In this document: in pieces, positions 11,721-24,582 of the stretch
Layout: each line of letters begins with the position of its first letter
Position numbering within the stretch: position 1 is the first letter of the stretch
From: Molossus alvarezi
Lineage: Eukaryota > Chordata > Mammalia > Chiroptera > Molossidae
Assembly: GCA_037176705.1 (NCBI GenBank)
Contig: CM073895.1
Coordinates: forward strand, 7,648,551-7,712,550
DNA length: 64,000 bases
Direction of reading: 5' to 3'
Made by a program: the position numbers and the translations under genes
The notes under the pieces: generated by a model
Databases searched by the model: none
Told to the model about the DNA's origin: nothing
The model's input: the letters and a program-made list of their open reading frames with translations, nothing else

Positions 11721-13834
11721 GGCCGGAGGACGGGGCCAGGTTTGGGCCAGGGAGCCTTCAGGCCTAAAGGGTAGAAACTCAGGCCAGACTGGAGGGATGG
11801 GCGGAGAGTCCGAGCCGCTGGCCCCACTGGGGTCTGGGAGGCAGGGGCGCGGCGGGAGCAGGAGAGAGGTCTGACGGGCAGGAAACCCACCCAGCCGGGT
11901 GCAGAAGCTTTTCCATGCAGAGCCCAGTGCCTCAGTCACATCCAGCAAACTCCAGTGTGGGCCTGGCTGGGGGAGGTGTCAGGTACCCAGGCAAGGTGGC
12001 ATCATCAGACCCTGCCGGTGATGATTCCTGGGGCTGGACCCCAGCCAGTCGGGCAGGTACCTCTCCTTGCTCCTGTGGCTGGGGCGGTACAGTGCACATC
12101 TGAGAACTCTCCTGACGCCCCTGGCCTCTACTTAGCACCAGTAAGGGCTCCGGGGGTCAGCCTTTCTCTCTCCCTCTGGGAGGGTGAGGCCAGCCACCCA
12201 GCTGGGCCCCACATAAAGGGAGGAAGCACCTGGCTAGCTGGGCCAGGGTGAGCGCCTGCTGGCGGGGTCCTCATTTGCAAAGGTCCTCAGGGAGCTGGGC
12301 CTGGGGCTGGTCTCAGGCCAGGACCCCCGGGGCAGGCAGGCCCGGCCAGTCACCCTTCAGCCTCTTCTGTCCTCCCTGCCCGAGTTCCACCTGGCGGCTC
12401 GGACACCTGCTGCGGGATGGCAGGGAGCCAGGGAGGAGCCTCAGCGAGAGGAGGGCTGCATCTGGAGGCGGCCAGCCCGCCTGGGGGCCGGGGAGGAAGG
12501 GGCAGCAGGAAACCTTGGTGGCCACAGTACATGTGTGTTACCTCATCCAGTCAGGTAACGGACACCAAGGTCTTGCGGGGCTGGCCCTGGACCTATTCAA
12601 GCTGCCCCCTCACTTCTTCCCTCTTCCCTGGGCCCCGTCACAGGCTGTACTGGGGGGGGGTGCTCTCCCATGGCTGTCTTTTGACCTTACTACCCCCAGA
12701 GCCCATGCCCAGTTTTGCTGTCCTTGCCTGCCCTTCTCTAAGGACAGCCACTATCGAGTTAAAGTTGTCTCCTCGCTAGACAGCGCTGATTTCCAAAAGC
12801 AGTTTTTCAGTACGGCGTCCCCACGCAGGTTCTTCCCACGAGGCAGAGCAAAGGGTTGACCTGGGGACACCAGGAGAACTCGCCACCCTCCTCCTGGCCT
12901 TCTCCATCACCCTCTGTGCCTTAGTGCACCAACCCGCCCGGGCCTGCTGTGGCCTCGGTCCACCTTGGTGCCTGCCTGCGACAGCCTGGGCCAGCCTCAA
13001 GCCCAGAAACCAGCCCCTGGCCCAGGGCAGGCAGCCCCAGCAGTCCCTGGCACAGGCTCCGGGCTGGTTCCTCCCCAGCACAGCCCCAGGGGCTGACCTG
13101 AGCAGCTGTGAGCCGCACGTGGAGGTGAGACGCTGGGCTGAGGCCAGAGACTCTTTCTAGCCTCGTGTCTCCTGAGATCTGGTTCCTGGGCAGCTGGCAG
13201 GCACAGAGGGCAGAACTCTGGCCCTGGCTGGGCCCCCATGGTGCCTGGCAATGCCTCCGCCTCTCACCAAGGCCCCTGCAGACACAGTCAGCAAGGGGAG
13301 TGCGGGGCCCCAGGGACCTCAGTGCCACCTGGGCTCTGGGCACGAAGAACTTTTCCCTGAAAATCCGAACAGGAGCCAACAGCTCCCCCCCACCCCCAAC
13401 AAGCTCCTGGGTTGAGCTCTTTGGGGCTCCACCTCCTGCTCCAAGAGGAGTGACTCATGTGAGGCAAGATTCGAGGGTCGAGGCAGAGAGAGCAACAAGG
13501 GGGTAGGCGATGCTACCCAAGCCCCAGCCGCTCTGCTTGGGAGCCAGGCTGGAAGGAACTGCAGCCACTCATGCCCCTCGCTGCTGGAGGAAGCCAACTG
13601 AGTCACCAGCACAGAAGCTGGCGAGGGGCATGGCAGGCACACTCGGGGTGAGAAGGGCAGGTGCAAGGCAAGGCTCCGAGGAGGGCTGGTAGGGACCGAG
13701 GCTCTCCTACAGGTCCACTCTGAGCCGGGCATCTTGACCTGCTGTTCCTAGAACCCCCACCCTTCTCCCTGTCCCAAGGGCATGGCAAGGAGCTCCCCGG
13801 GCGGCAGCTCTCACGGCAAAGGCCATCCTGGACT

Positions 13835-13975
13835 TGCACAGAACTTTAGAGCTGGAAGGGATCTGAGGCCCAAAAGGTTGAGGGACTTGTCAAAAGCCCA
13901 GGTCACTCACTCGCTTGTCAGGACCAGATAGATTCAGAAACCCAGTTCCCAAGCCGGGCCCTCCTCTGACCTGCA
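13835..13975. repeat. Ancient interspersed repeat, family not named
   Basis: The segment reads like a common mammalian repeat: TTTAGAGCTGGAAGGGATC followed by a GAGGCCCAAAAGGTTGAGGG stretch and a CCCAGGTCACTCACTC segment. I recognise the pattern but not the exact family. Confidence 0.3.
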
Positions 13976-14514
13976 GATCAAACTGCTACACACTTGTGTC
14001 GTAGGGGAACGGCCTGCAGCCTCTGGAGACTGCGCCAGGGCCCGCCAGCCCCGAATACCACAGGGGTCCTCTGCTGGACAGCTTCAAGCCATCCTCTGGC
14101 CCACCTGGCCGAGGACCCCAAAGGGCTCAGAACCAACACCCCTGGGGAGCAGGGCCTGGCATCCAGGCTCCTCAACTCTCTCAGGGAAGTACAAGCAGTC
14201 TGGCTCCCTGTGGCCTGGTTTACCCACTAGAAACGGGTAGGACAAGTGGGCGGGTGGTCGTGTGGGGGAGAGAGCCTGGGCACAAAGAGGGTGCCCAGTG
14301 TCGGGGGAGGGGCCTTCCTCTCGCGGGATCTGTGAGGTGTGCTGTGAGGGGGAAGGAGGGAAAGGACCACTCTGGGGTGAGGGGAAGGGCCTGGGAGGGA
14401 CAGCCCCCAAGGCAGCCCCAGAGAAGGTGGGGATGGCAGAGGGGTGCCATGGATGGCACAGCCCACCCAGCTCCCTAGAGCCCATCGTCACAATCCCCTT
14501 GCTGAGGCCAACGA

Positions 14515-14660
14515 GGATGTGAGGGGACTAATTTAGGAGTATTTTTAAAACTGTGGCCCTGGTGGAGGGGTTTAGCAGTTGTCAGCCATCTGGAGTACGG
14601 AATTACTGTCACCTCCCTGATCCTATAGTCCCTAAACCCAAAGCTGGTTACAGCGCGTGG
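14515..14660. promoter_or_regulatory. AT-rich island, candidate conserved element
   Basis: This contains GGGACTAATTTAGGAG, GTATTTTTAAAACTG, a CAGCCATCTGGAG E-box and GGAATTACTGTCACC. It lies 170 bp before the next, stronger island. Confidence 0.3.
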
Positions 14661-14829
14661 GGGAGGCAGCAGGTGGGTGGTGGGGGCCTGTTGCAGACAG
14701 GTGCCCACCCGGGCAGCACCTTCTCCCCGCGGCAGGGCCCGGAGAGCCCGGTGTCCTCTGTGCCCACTCTGGCTCCCCCACCCGCTCACGCACACTCGCT
14801 CCCTCGGCCGCGCCGGCTCGCGCAGGGGC

Positions 14830-15180
14830 CGTCAGGTAAATTAGATCTGAAAGCTGACAATTTCTGACCATATTTCCTTGATTATTTCAAACAAATGCAC
14901 AGCAGCCGCTGTAAGGAGATTAAAGTGACATAAACGTCCCGAGTGGGAGGGGGGAGGGCAGAGGATTCAGGTCACCCCCATCCGTCCCCCGCCTGACAGA
15001 CGCTATATCGCTATCCAATCCAATAAAAAATCCCCCCCTTTTGCTTTAATTAATTTTACAGCTAGCTTGCTTAATTACTTTCAATCAAAATCCTCCTGCC
15101 ATCGCAAAATTAGAGATGGTTGAGCTCCATTAGCCTAAATTCTTCATTTCCATATAGAAAAGAGGCTGTCTGCATAGCCA
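14830..15180. promoter_or_regulatory. AT-rich island, candidate conserved enhancer
   Basis: Two AT-rich halves flank a short G-rich spacer. The first has GGTAAATTAGATCTG and TTGATTATTTCAAACAAATG. The second has GCTATATCGCTATCCAATCC, TTTGCTTTAATTAATTTTAC, GCTTGCTTAATTACTTTC and TCGCAAAATTAGAG. CG dinucleotides persist in AT-rich DNA, which suggests selection. No repeat or coding match is recognised. Confidence 0.43.
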
Positions 15181-16614
15181 GCCCGGGCCCCTGGCAGGAC
15201 AGACGCCCGTCTGCCCGCCCGCTGCCAGCCAGCCCGCTCCTGGCTTCCGTTCCATGGCTGCCTCTGGTCTGCACATTTCCCCTCGTTCCCCTCCACCGCT
15301 GCTCCTCGGGTTGGAGGACTGAGGTCCAGGAGGGGTACACTCTGCCCCCAGCTCTCCCCATGATTCACGTGGGGACCGCGGCGCTGGGCTGGGTCACCAG
15401 GGTGGCTGCTTCTGGCAAAAGGCACGGCCAGTTCTGGAATCCCGCTTCTCGGTGGGGCCCCTGCAACTCCCCTGATGCAGCCCAGCCCCAGGCTGCCCAA
15501 ACGTGGGCATGCAGTCTGGGCCCTCTGCCCATCCCCCTGCAGGAGGCAGAGCTCCCGCAGGATGGGGCCCTTCCAGCCTGGGACTTCGGCCCTGGTCAGT
15601 ATAGATCCCTTGAACCAACGGCACCCAGGGTTCCCTCTGTGCTGTTTCCTGACTGAAGTCCCTGCTCCCTGTCAGAGGGACCCCGGGGCCAGCTGTTTCG
15701 ATGATGCTAACAGGCAATGTAGCTGCCCCCAGAGACTCTGGCGTTCTCTAGGGGGCCCTCCTTGCCCTCCCATGTCCCTGGTTCCCAGCCTGCAACAGCT
15801 GCTCGTCCACCCCCAGCCTGGGTCCGGCGGGTGGTGGGTCTGGGCTCTGTCCACATCCGGTGCTTGCGCTGGCTCCTCTCCTCCCCTCCACCTGCCTCGT
15901 CCTCACAGCCCCACACCGACTCCGGAAGCTCCACTGCAGGTTTTCCATGCTGCAGCCCCGAGTGTCACCACAGGGTCCAGCCCAACCTGGGCACCAGCTG
16001 ATTAAGGATCTGCAACAGGATGTGGGGATTACAGTAAAACCTGGCTCCGGATCTGCAGGGGCAGAGGGCCAAGTCCTGTCTCTGGGACTCCCCTCCCCTC
16101 TCTTTGGGCATGCCCCCTCCCTCCCAGATGCCAAGTGCCTAGGAGGGCTGAGCCTCTGGGCCCTTCCTTTGGTCTTCCTTGGACTCTGGGGAGTGGGTGA
16201 CAAAGGGGAGCATTAGGGGACCCAGGCCAAGTTTAGCAAAAAGGCAGGACCAAGATGGGATGGGAAGGGGAGTGGAGGCTGAAACCTGCCCTGGCTCCTT
16301 CACTGGGACAGGAGGACAGGAAGTCCTCTTCTCGGAGACTGGTATGGAGGCAGGGTGTCCTGGGCACAGCAGGAAGGAAGCGCCCTACAGGCTCCATGAG
16401 GCCCGTCTGGGCAGCAGGCCTTCCAGCTGCCCCATCGCTGGGCTGAATGACTCTGGGCTGTGAGGCCAGCTCTGGGGTTGGGTGAGGAAGCTGAACTTGC
16501 ACCCCTGGAGCCTATCTTCCTGGACACCAGGGACCCACAGGTCAGTCTGCCGGCTCCTCGCTGGTCTTGCTCAAAAGGTTAATGCAAGTCCTTTTCTTCC
16601 TGGGCCAGATGAGT

Positions 16615-16735
16615 TTCTCAAATAAACTCCAAGCACCTACTAGCACTGTCCCCGCTGGCCCTAGAGACCCAGGGAGAATGGCTTCAGGTGTCAGGGAGCG
16701 GAGTCTAATGGGGAAGACAGAGCAGCACCAGAGGA
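16615..16735 (+). repeat. Ancient interspersed repeat fragment, family not named
   Basis: The pattern CAAGCACCTACTAGCACTG, followed about 80 bp later by GAGTCTAATGGGGAAGACAG, resembles a common old mammalian repeat. Heavily diverged. Confidence 0.3.
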
Positions 16736-17221
16736 CACAGGAGGGCTTCCTGAGTCCAGGCCCGGGCTGGTGCACAGGGAGGCAGGGAGGCAAGCAGACA
16801 CACAGGCCCGCTGCCAACCCCAGCCCGGCCCCCTGGGCCCTGCTCCTCCTGTAGCCCTGCCCTGCAGACAGGTCTCCATCCTCTCTTCTGCCCCCGTTTC
16901 AATAAGCCATCAGCAGAGATGGCTGAAAAGGCAGGAGCAGTCCCAGTCCTTGGTGGCACTTACTGGTTGCTCTCTGTCCCCCTGGGGCAGGGTTGAGCCA
17001 CATTCCTCTGCCCACCATGCCAGGCACAGATGGGTTAAGTTGGTAGAAAGGCAGCTAGAAGAGCAAGTTCTGGGCCAGTTGCCCAAGCTCAAAGGGGCCC
17101 AGCCACAGTGAGGTAGCACAACTCACCATCCGTCTCTGGCCTGCCCACCAGCACCCGAGGAACAGGAGCACCTGCCCCCTTCAGCTCGGGGCCTGGCTAC
17201 CCCTCCCTCCTGTGCATCCTT

Positions 17222-17450
17222 CCGAGGTCCCAGCTGAAAAGGCGCTTCCTCCTGGAAGCCCTCTGAGATGATCACTCTGCAGGGCCCCTCCCTCCCTCTG
17301 CCTTCTCCTCGCACCCTGCTCAGTGTGGAAGCTCTTCTGCAATAACTTGTTTAATCATCTCTCTCGCACTCGCCTGTAGGATCTGTGGGACGGAACCACT
17401 ATTGTAGCACAGCGCCTGACCCAATAAATATTTACTGAATGAATACAGAA
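17222..17450 (+). repeat. LINE/L2 3' end
   Basis: The fragment runs from CTTCCTCCTGGAAGCCCTC to CAATAAATATTTACTGAATG, the diagnostic 3' terminus of mammalian L2. Diverged, as expected for this ancient family. Confidence 0.65.
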
Positions 17451-18284
17451 AACTAAGTGCTTCTTAAGTTCATTAAGGGAAGAGCTGGGATTGGGGGTGT
17501 GTGGCTTGACTTCTGTACCAAGCCCCGTGGGGCTCGGATAACCTTTCCTGTCTGCAAGGGTGGGGACTCCCTGGGTAGGACTGAGGCTCAAGCCCCTTCT
17601 CTTGGGTCTCGGACCCTCTTTGGGCTTCCCGCTCACCTCCAAATGCCCTTCACAGGGCTCTGCCAGGAGAACAAAAGAGGCCCCAGTTGTTCCAATGTCT
17701 CTGGGAGAGGAGCAACTGTTACCAGCCAGGCCCTATCTGAACAAATCCAGCAACTGTTTGCAGCCCGGTGCAACTCTCTCCACCTCCTGTCTCCGTCCCG
17801 AAAAGGAGAAAAGGAAATGGAAAACAAGACAGGGAAAATCCCATCCCAAGCCCCACAATCTCCCTGCACCCGCTATCAAGTCTGTCTGAAATGTTATTAA
17901 CACAAAGAGGACACAGGACAGCCACCTGCCACTGCAGACAACTGGGACAGCCGCAGCGAAGGGTGAGGCTGTGACATCAGGGCCCAAAAAAAGGAGGTGA
18001 GGGAGTGGGGGGGAGTCGGGACAAGAGAGGAGGGGCAACAGGAAAGATCAAAGACAAGGGAGAGGAGTCACAACAGTGCGCCCCTGGCCCTGCGGGGAGA
18101 GGCAGTGAGGATGAGGGAGGGAGAGGCCCGCAGAGACCCAGGAGTCGGAGGCCCAGGAAGGCTCCTGGAGGCCAGGCTGAATGGGAGGCAGGAGGTTTCT
18201 AGGGGGCAGGGGATACAATGGGGTGGGGGCGGGGATGAGGCGAAGAAGGGAAGGAGAAGTTGACTGGGGAAGAGGGAGAGAGGT

Positions 18285-18420
18285 CTATTAAAAACCTCTC
18301 AGTGCATAACACAAAATGTCAGGGTTTATAGCTTCATTCTTGGCATTGCCGGGACTGAGAACCCTGCACAGAAATGTCACCGCTTGTCATGTTTAATCAC
18401 CTGCTGTTTGTTAACACCTT
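18285..18420. promoter_or_regulatory. AT-rich island, candidate conserved element
   Basis: This contains TCTATTAAAAACCTCTC, GTTTATAGCTTCATTC, GTTTAATCACCTGCTG (E-box next to a TAAT core) and TTTGTTAACACC. No repeat match is recognised. Confidence 0.33.
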
Positions 18421-20539
18421 CCCTGCAAGGAGCCTGTCTCAATCTGCCCCTGGGCCCCCAAGGGACCAGGAAACAGAAAACATCCCTGTCTCCCTCCCTG
18501 GGCTCTTGGCCCTGTCTCAAGGGAGGAGCTCCATTTGCCATCCATCCGAAGGCCTCCCAGGAGCCCCAAAGTGACCCTTTTCCTATCAGGAAAGGGACTC
18601 GTTGTCCTAGCGAGGGGCTGTGACCTCCAGCTGGGGACAGTGTGCTTGGAGGGGCTGGCTGCCTTTCCCCTGCTCCTTCTGCCTCTCTCCAGGGCTGTCT
18701 GTTCCGTCTAGTCCACTCCCGGTCCTGCACCCGGAGGGTAAGAGAAGGTAAATAAAGAAGGGCCCGCTCAGATCCCCACAGCCTGGAATTCACCAATCTG
18801 TCTGCTTGAATAGCAACTACCACATAACATCGAACATTCAAAGCCACCATCCTTCCAGTTACAATCCCGGATCACACCATCTGTGGGTCTGGCTTGGCTC
18901 TCTCTCTGAGCATGCTTTGCTGGGTTGTTTAGACTAGGAATTCTCAGTCCTACTGCCCCATAATTCCTTCCTCTGGGGTGGGGGTGGGTGTGGGGTGGGA
19001 GGGTGGAAGAGGCCACTCGGTGGTGCAGGTCTTCCCAAGAACACCTGGCTGCTCCCACCTCTGATCAACACCAGGGAGAGCTGGGTCAGGGCTCAGACTC
19101 CGCCTGCGCAGACTTGGCCTGTCCCGGGGCTCCCCGCGCACAGACCCATGCAGAGCAGTGAGGTGATCCTGCACAGTGCCCCAGGCAGCACCAGCCCTTT
19201 CAGCGCCAAAGAAGGCCAGTGGCGGGCTGAGCTGCAGGGTCTCCCAGTGAACTGGGGGCAATGTCCCGACCTCTTCCAGCTCAACAAAACACATCCGGCA
19301 AACGCAGCTGCAGACCCGTCTCCGCGAACACCCGCTCGCTTAGACTTTCTTCCTGAAGAGCCCTACGTTGAGTCCATTCACTTCCATCTCACCGGAGACC
19401 AGCGAGAATGTTTCCACCTGCCCTCCCCCCGCCCCTGCAGACAGACAGGAGCGCCCCTTTCTCAGGAGATGGGAAATAACGAAGGCCTTTAGAGGAGTCT
19501 TCCTTCAAAAAGCTCAGAATGCATTTGCATCAACAATTCACTTTATCTTGTGCGGAAGGCCCAGGGATGTGTCCGCATGTTGGGGCAGTTTCCATATGGG
19601 ACCCAGAGACTTGGGCCAGGCAGCACAGGACAAATCCGGCCCGGGGAGGGGCCCCTACTCAACGCTGCTATGGGAACGTCCCGAGGAAGCCCCTCTTCCC
19701 CATGGGAAGGAAGCTCTACTCCGTACGTGTCTCCCAGCATTTGGGAACAAACCTGCCAGTGTCTCGGGGCCTCCAGTTTTCCCCACCTGTGACACAGGAC
19801 AACTCCCTGTGTCTTTCTCCAGGGGAGCTGATGGGGAGCATCGGTCTCTCAGAAGGAAGCCCCTGGGTAAACCCATGGTGTTCTGTCGCCATGAATCTGT
19901 GTGGGGTACCATGTCCTCTGCATGGGGGGAGAGGGCCAGTGGCAGGGGTGAGGAGGAGGTGGGCTGCAGCTGCAAGGCCTTCTCTATGCCCGGAGGAGGT
20001 TTTCAGGCAGGCCCTGTCGTGCCTGGGGAGGCTTGTGCGCACACCCACTCGAGTTCACATGTACCCAGTGGAACGCAACAGCTCACAGGACATGCCTTGG
20101 TTAGTGTTGGATGGCTGTAGGGGGAGCCCGTTGTAAGTAACCCTTCCTGGACAGAGGCTATTGCAGTTCGTGGGGTGCCCGGGCTCCCCAGGACCCTGAG
20201 GGGAGGGTATGTCAAGCAGCCCATCCTCCTGCCTCAGAGACGGGGGCAGGGGTCACAGGATGTGGGTCGTTCTAGGCCTGGGCAAATAAGGGGGGCTGGT
20301 CACCACGCAGCTGACTACAGAGAGTCGCCCATCTCTTGGGTGGACTGATGACACAGGACCTTCTCATGCCCACGACAGGCCGCACTTGGGCCTCTTACCT
20401 GGGGGCTCGGAGAAGCGGGTACCCGCCACTGGGAGGGGCCCTGTGCACCCATGGAGCACGTCCTGCCAACCCAGCAGGCTACGGTGGAGCCCAGAAAGAG
20501 CCAGGGCGGGGCCTGGCCTGAGATTTGGGGGAGTCCCCG

Positions 20540-20725
20540 GTCTAGAACTATTTTGCCTGAGTCATTTGGACATATCAGATGAGCACAGCCTCCAGCCAGG
20601 CCCTGGCTATAATCCTTTCATTAATTTACTATTGGATGGAAAATTACTCCTCACCCAGGAATTTAAGTTTTCATCTTAGTTTAAGTTAGATTCTTAAAGC
20701 AATTACCAAGGCATCTGGCGATGAC
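20540..20725. promoter_or_regulatory. AT-rich island, candidate conserved element
   Basis: This contains TCATTAATTTACTATTGG, GGAAAATTACTCC, TAGTTTAAGTTAG and AAAGCAATTACCAAGG. It is sharply bounded by GC-rich DNA. Confidence 0.36.
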
Positions 20726-20869
20726 TTCACCGCGGTGGCCGGGCCCGGAGGGGAGAAGGGCAGTCCTGAGGCTGCACAGACCCCGGCTCGGCCCCAAGGG
20801 GAGTGCGAGGCGAACGGGGGGCCCCTGACACCTGTCCTGGGCCCTGGGAGGGAAGTGGGGCTACCCTGT

Positions 20870-21125
20870 CATCTCTGATATTTGCTGTTTGTGGAAAAAC
20901 TCCGTTCTGGCACCACCTGCCCCATGAACTTACTGGTGACAGTTGTTGAGAAGCCTCGGCAGCTGGTGCCGCGGGAGCATTTTCTATTTTTAATTGTTTG
21001 ATCAGAATATTAACTCATCTAGGCCCATTCCCGAGACACGCTTCCCAGCCAAAGGGTTTCCCCCTTTTCCCAGACCTCCCTCTCTTTCTCCCTCGCTAGT
21101 CAGAGATCGACTTTGAAATAAAATG
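20870..21125. promoter_or_regulatory. AT-rich island, candidate conserved element
   Basis: This contains GATATTTGCTGTTTGTGG, TTCTATTTTTAATTGTTTG and GATCAGAATATTAACTC. It may form one unit with the preceding island. Confidence 0.33.
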
Positions 21126-22219
21126 ACTGGAAACACAGACCTCCGTGGGCCTGCAAAGGAGCGGAGCGCCGGAGAGAGAGACAGTGGGACCCTCGCCCAG
21201 AGGAGCCCCTGAGCACCCCCTGCTCTCCCCTCCGAGCCCCCAAGGGCCAGGCTGGCTCAAGGAGCCAAAGGCACCGCCCCTCTGACCTGAACCCCCTTTC
21301 CCTGGGAGAGTCAGCCGCATCCTCACCCCTCTGGTTGCCCCAATGACCCAATCTGCTCGCTTGTCAGCTCTGAGGGCCACTCAGAGGCACCTGGACACTC
21401 AGGAGGCCCCCAGGGAGGGGGCACGTACCCCTGGGCTCAGAGGGGCTGGCAAGAGGCTGACTCTCCTTTTAGCTTCCGTTTCCGCGAGGAAAGATGGCCT
21501 GGTCTCTGCGGAGCCCCCAGGAGAACCTGCCGGCACCTCCTCTGGCCCAGCCCATCAGTGAGAAAGTCACACAGCCCAGCCCCAGACAAGTGTCACTCAA
21601 GCTTGAGACAAACCACACTGCTGGGAAGAGACTGGTGGGGACAAACCCAAGCCCCTGCTCCTTCACCCCGTCCTAGGAAGGCCTCTCACCCTGCACAGGC
21701 CCACTTGGCCTCCTGGCTTCTTCACCCTGAATGTCCTTGGCCCCTACCATGCTCTTCCCTCTCAAGGTCACAGGGCTGTCCGCACCAGGAATATTTACTC
21801 ACCAGCTTGGCCCTGTTAGCAACACTCACCACAAATATGCTTTCTGATAAAGTGGGCAGAAACAAAGTTCTAGAGCTCAAAACAATGTCAGAAATCACCC
21901 CCCACCCCCACCGAGCAAACAGGTCACCCAAGCAGCAGGCTCGCGTCCTGGGGAGGCGCTGTCACTCTCGCTCTCACTGTTCCCCTTCCTGCTTTACTTC
22001 CCAACGTACAGCCTGTTGCCAGGGGACCGAGGGCTGGGGAAGGTTCTGAGCCAGTGCTACGTCTTGGCCCCCAAAGGGCAGAGCCCAGGAGCAGGGGTCG
22101 GGCAGGCCCTCTGCTCCCTGCAGCAGGGGCTCTCTGGGCCTCTGGAGGACGAGGCCTGGCGGCCTCCCCAGGCGGTCTCACCTCACTGAGCCCCCTTCCC
22201 ACTGCCCGCCCTCCTCTGT

Positions 22220-22380
22220 GCACATGGGCTTTAATGTTTTTATTACCTGTTTGACTCGCTGCCTTATTGCTTCTCCCCTTAATGGGGCCGTAACCGTGGA
22301 AACGAGGAATAAACGGCCACCAGAAAATGAGATGATTAAACAGGTCACCCTGGCAAAACAAACTCAGCCAGGGAACCTCT
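22220..22380. promoter_or_regulatory. AT-rich island, candidate conserved element
   Basis: This contains GCTTTAATGTTTTTATTACC, TTGACTCGCTGCC, CCGTAACCGTGGAAACG and GATGATTAAACAGG, with CG dinucleotides retained in AT-rich context. Confidence 0.35.
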
Positions 22381-22543
22381 GGGGGTGGGGAAGGTAGGCT
22401 TCCCTTCCCCCACCCAGGACCAGAAGGCTTGGACCAGACCCAGGACCAGTGTCCCTATCCCTAGAACTGGGGCAGGTACGATGGGGCGCCCCCTGCTGGG
22501 CAATGTGGCACTTGGCCAATTCTCCCCCAAGGCTCCTCTGTTA

Positions 22544-22567
22544 CCCCCCCCCCCCCCCCCCCCCCCC
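22544..22567 (+). repeat. Poly-C tract (24 C)
   Basis: An uninterrupted run of 24 C is followed by a further C-rich stretch. The length is liable to sequencing or assembly error. Confidence 0.9.
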
Positions 22568-22732
22568 GCCCCCAGCCCTCCAGGCTGGCTGTGGCTTTGG
22601 GCTCCTGGGCTGAGGGGATGGCAGGGAGGGAGGCCCCGATCTAGAGGGAGCTGAAAATCATAGCCAAGTGCGCAAAGTTTCTGAATTCCCTCCCTGCTGG
22701 CTCCTGGATGCCTCTGGCGTTCTCACTGTACT

Positions 22733-22845
22733 GGGCCCCGGGACCCAACGCAGCTCCTGCTAGCATGGAGCACATCCTCTCCCGGGGCCCCGGGACCCAA
22801 CGCAGCTCTGCTAGCACGGAGCACATCCTCTCCCGGGGCCCTCAG
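22733..22845. repeat. 52-bp tandem duplication, about 2.2 copies
   Basis: The unit begins GGGCCCCGGGACCCAACGCA and ends GCACATCCTCTCCC. Copy 1 starts at 22733 and copy 2 at 22785, with a third partial start at about 22836. Copies differ by one deleted C and one A/G change, so the duplication is fairly recent. Confidence 0.9.
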
Positions 22846-24582
22846 TTCATGGAGAAAGCCCTGTAAGAAAAGGCCAGCACAGGCTGAGGCTCAATTCGGG
22901 AAGGTTTCCTCTGGAACTCCCTGGAGCCCCAGAATGTGCTGGTTCCCCTCCTCTGTCCCTCTCCCCCAAAGCCAGGCACTGCCCTCTGCACCTCAGGGAG
23001 GGGTCTCAGCAGCCAAAGGCCTAGGGTGCTCACTGATACTCGGGGGTCAGAAGAGCCCTCAGGAGGCAGCCTGTGGGAAGCTGTAAGGACAGGCCCCACA
23101 GCCAGCTCAGGAGTAGCCAAACCCCACGCCAGGGGCCTCTGCCCTGGCCATGTGGGTGGATCCTCTGTCTGGCACTGGGTCTACCTGACTGGAGGGGTCC
23201 TGGGTCTGGAAGCAGGACCTCGAGAGGATGGACATGCTGCAGTGAAGTCTGCTGGGGGAGATGGAGATGACAAGGGAGGAAGTACTGCCCTCCTGTCCCA
23301 CACAGGCCACAGACTTCATGTGCCAAGTCTGGCCTCCCAGCCCCGAGCCACCGTCATGGTTCGTAGATAGCATGGGGTCCCCATCCAACCATTCAATGTC
23401 TATCTTTATCTTTACGCCTCCTCGCCTCCTTCATGTCATCCCTAATCCCGGCCCCATTCATTCCTGTAAATCAGACTGTAGAATGCTCTCCAGGAGCTAA
23501 AAACCCAGGTCCCAAGGGAATCGGCCAATGTTTCCTGCCTGCCTCCTCCTGGCCCCACTAAGAAGCTGAGGAGGCACTTGGTGAAGAGGCACATCAATCA
23601 ATCAATTCCACCGGCACTAACAGTGGGAAGGCGCAAGACCAGCCCTGGACCAAGCCCTGGGAGGTGTCTGTGCAGAGCTCACTCTAATGGTCACCATTAC
23701 GAGCAGCAGTAGCAGAAGCAAGCAGGGTTGCTGGCCTGGGCCTCCTGGGCCTCCTGGGCCAGGGTACAGAAGTCTGAGTGCTGCCCTGACACACCAATGT
23801 CATGGGCATGACCAGATCCTCAGAGGAGCAGGTCTCCAGCCAGCCTCTTATCTCTTTCCAGGGCCAGCTGGATATGAGGCTGCACAGGGGGAGGGGGCAG
23901 GACAGGTAGGCAGGAGGGGCCTGGCTTCAGGGAGCTGGGCAGCCTGGGCAATGAGAACAGAACACCGTGTTTGCACAATGGGAAGCAAGCGCTGTGCTCT
24001 CAGGGCGGATGAGGAATACAGGAGGAGAGAGGAGAGCCTGGGTGGAACTCTAGAAGGTGTGGGTGGTTCCGAGAACATCATTTGCCTATCTCCAGCAGTC
24101 CAATACCTCCCATCCTCGATCAAGTTCAAAACAATCCTTCACAAAGCTCCCTGGGCCCTCTGCCTGGCGTGACAGACACCTGTCTCCCTCCACCAGGCAG
24201 GCCTCAAAAACCTGGGAGGGACCAGTGGTCTTTATTTCTGTAGCTTCTACAGAAGTGTTTCTGAATGCTTGCTGAATTTCGGACTACCTGAATGGAGTCT
24301 CTTCCCCGCGGGGGAACAAAATGTCTGGATGAATCTGGGGTGACGATGCTCTGCTGTGGTCAGGCAGTTACAGGGGTGAATGCTGAACCACCAGGTCGCA
24401 CCTTTCACAGTCACTCCGAGTGAAACAGTCTCCTCCTCTGCACACTGGGGCCACCAGCCCTCCTCCTCGTCCCCAGCTCCTTCCTCCTCCTGCTGTACCC
24501 TGGCCCGGCTATCCCAGAACAGCTGCTGCTTGCCTTGGGGACCCACAGGCTGTAATTACTGCAGAGCAACTTCCTTCCCCCT

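Noticed and set aside
19368..20120. 250-residue frame on the plus strand
   Set aside because: No family resemblance and no splice or promoter context; lies inside the CASZ1 intron.
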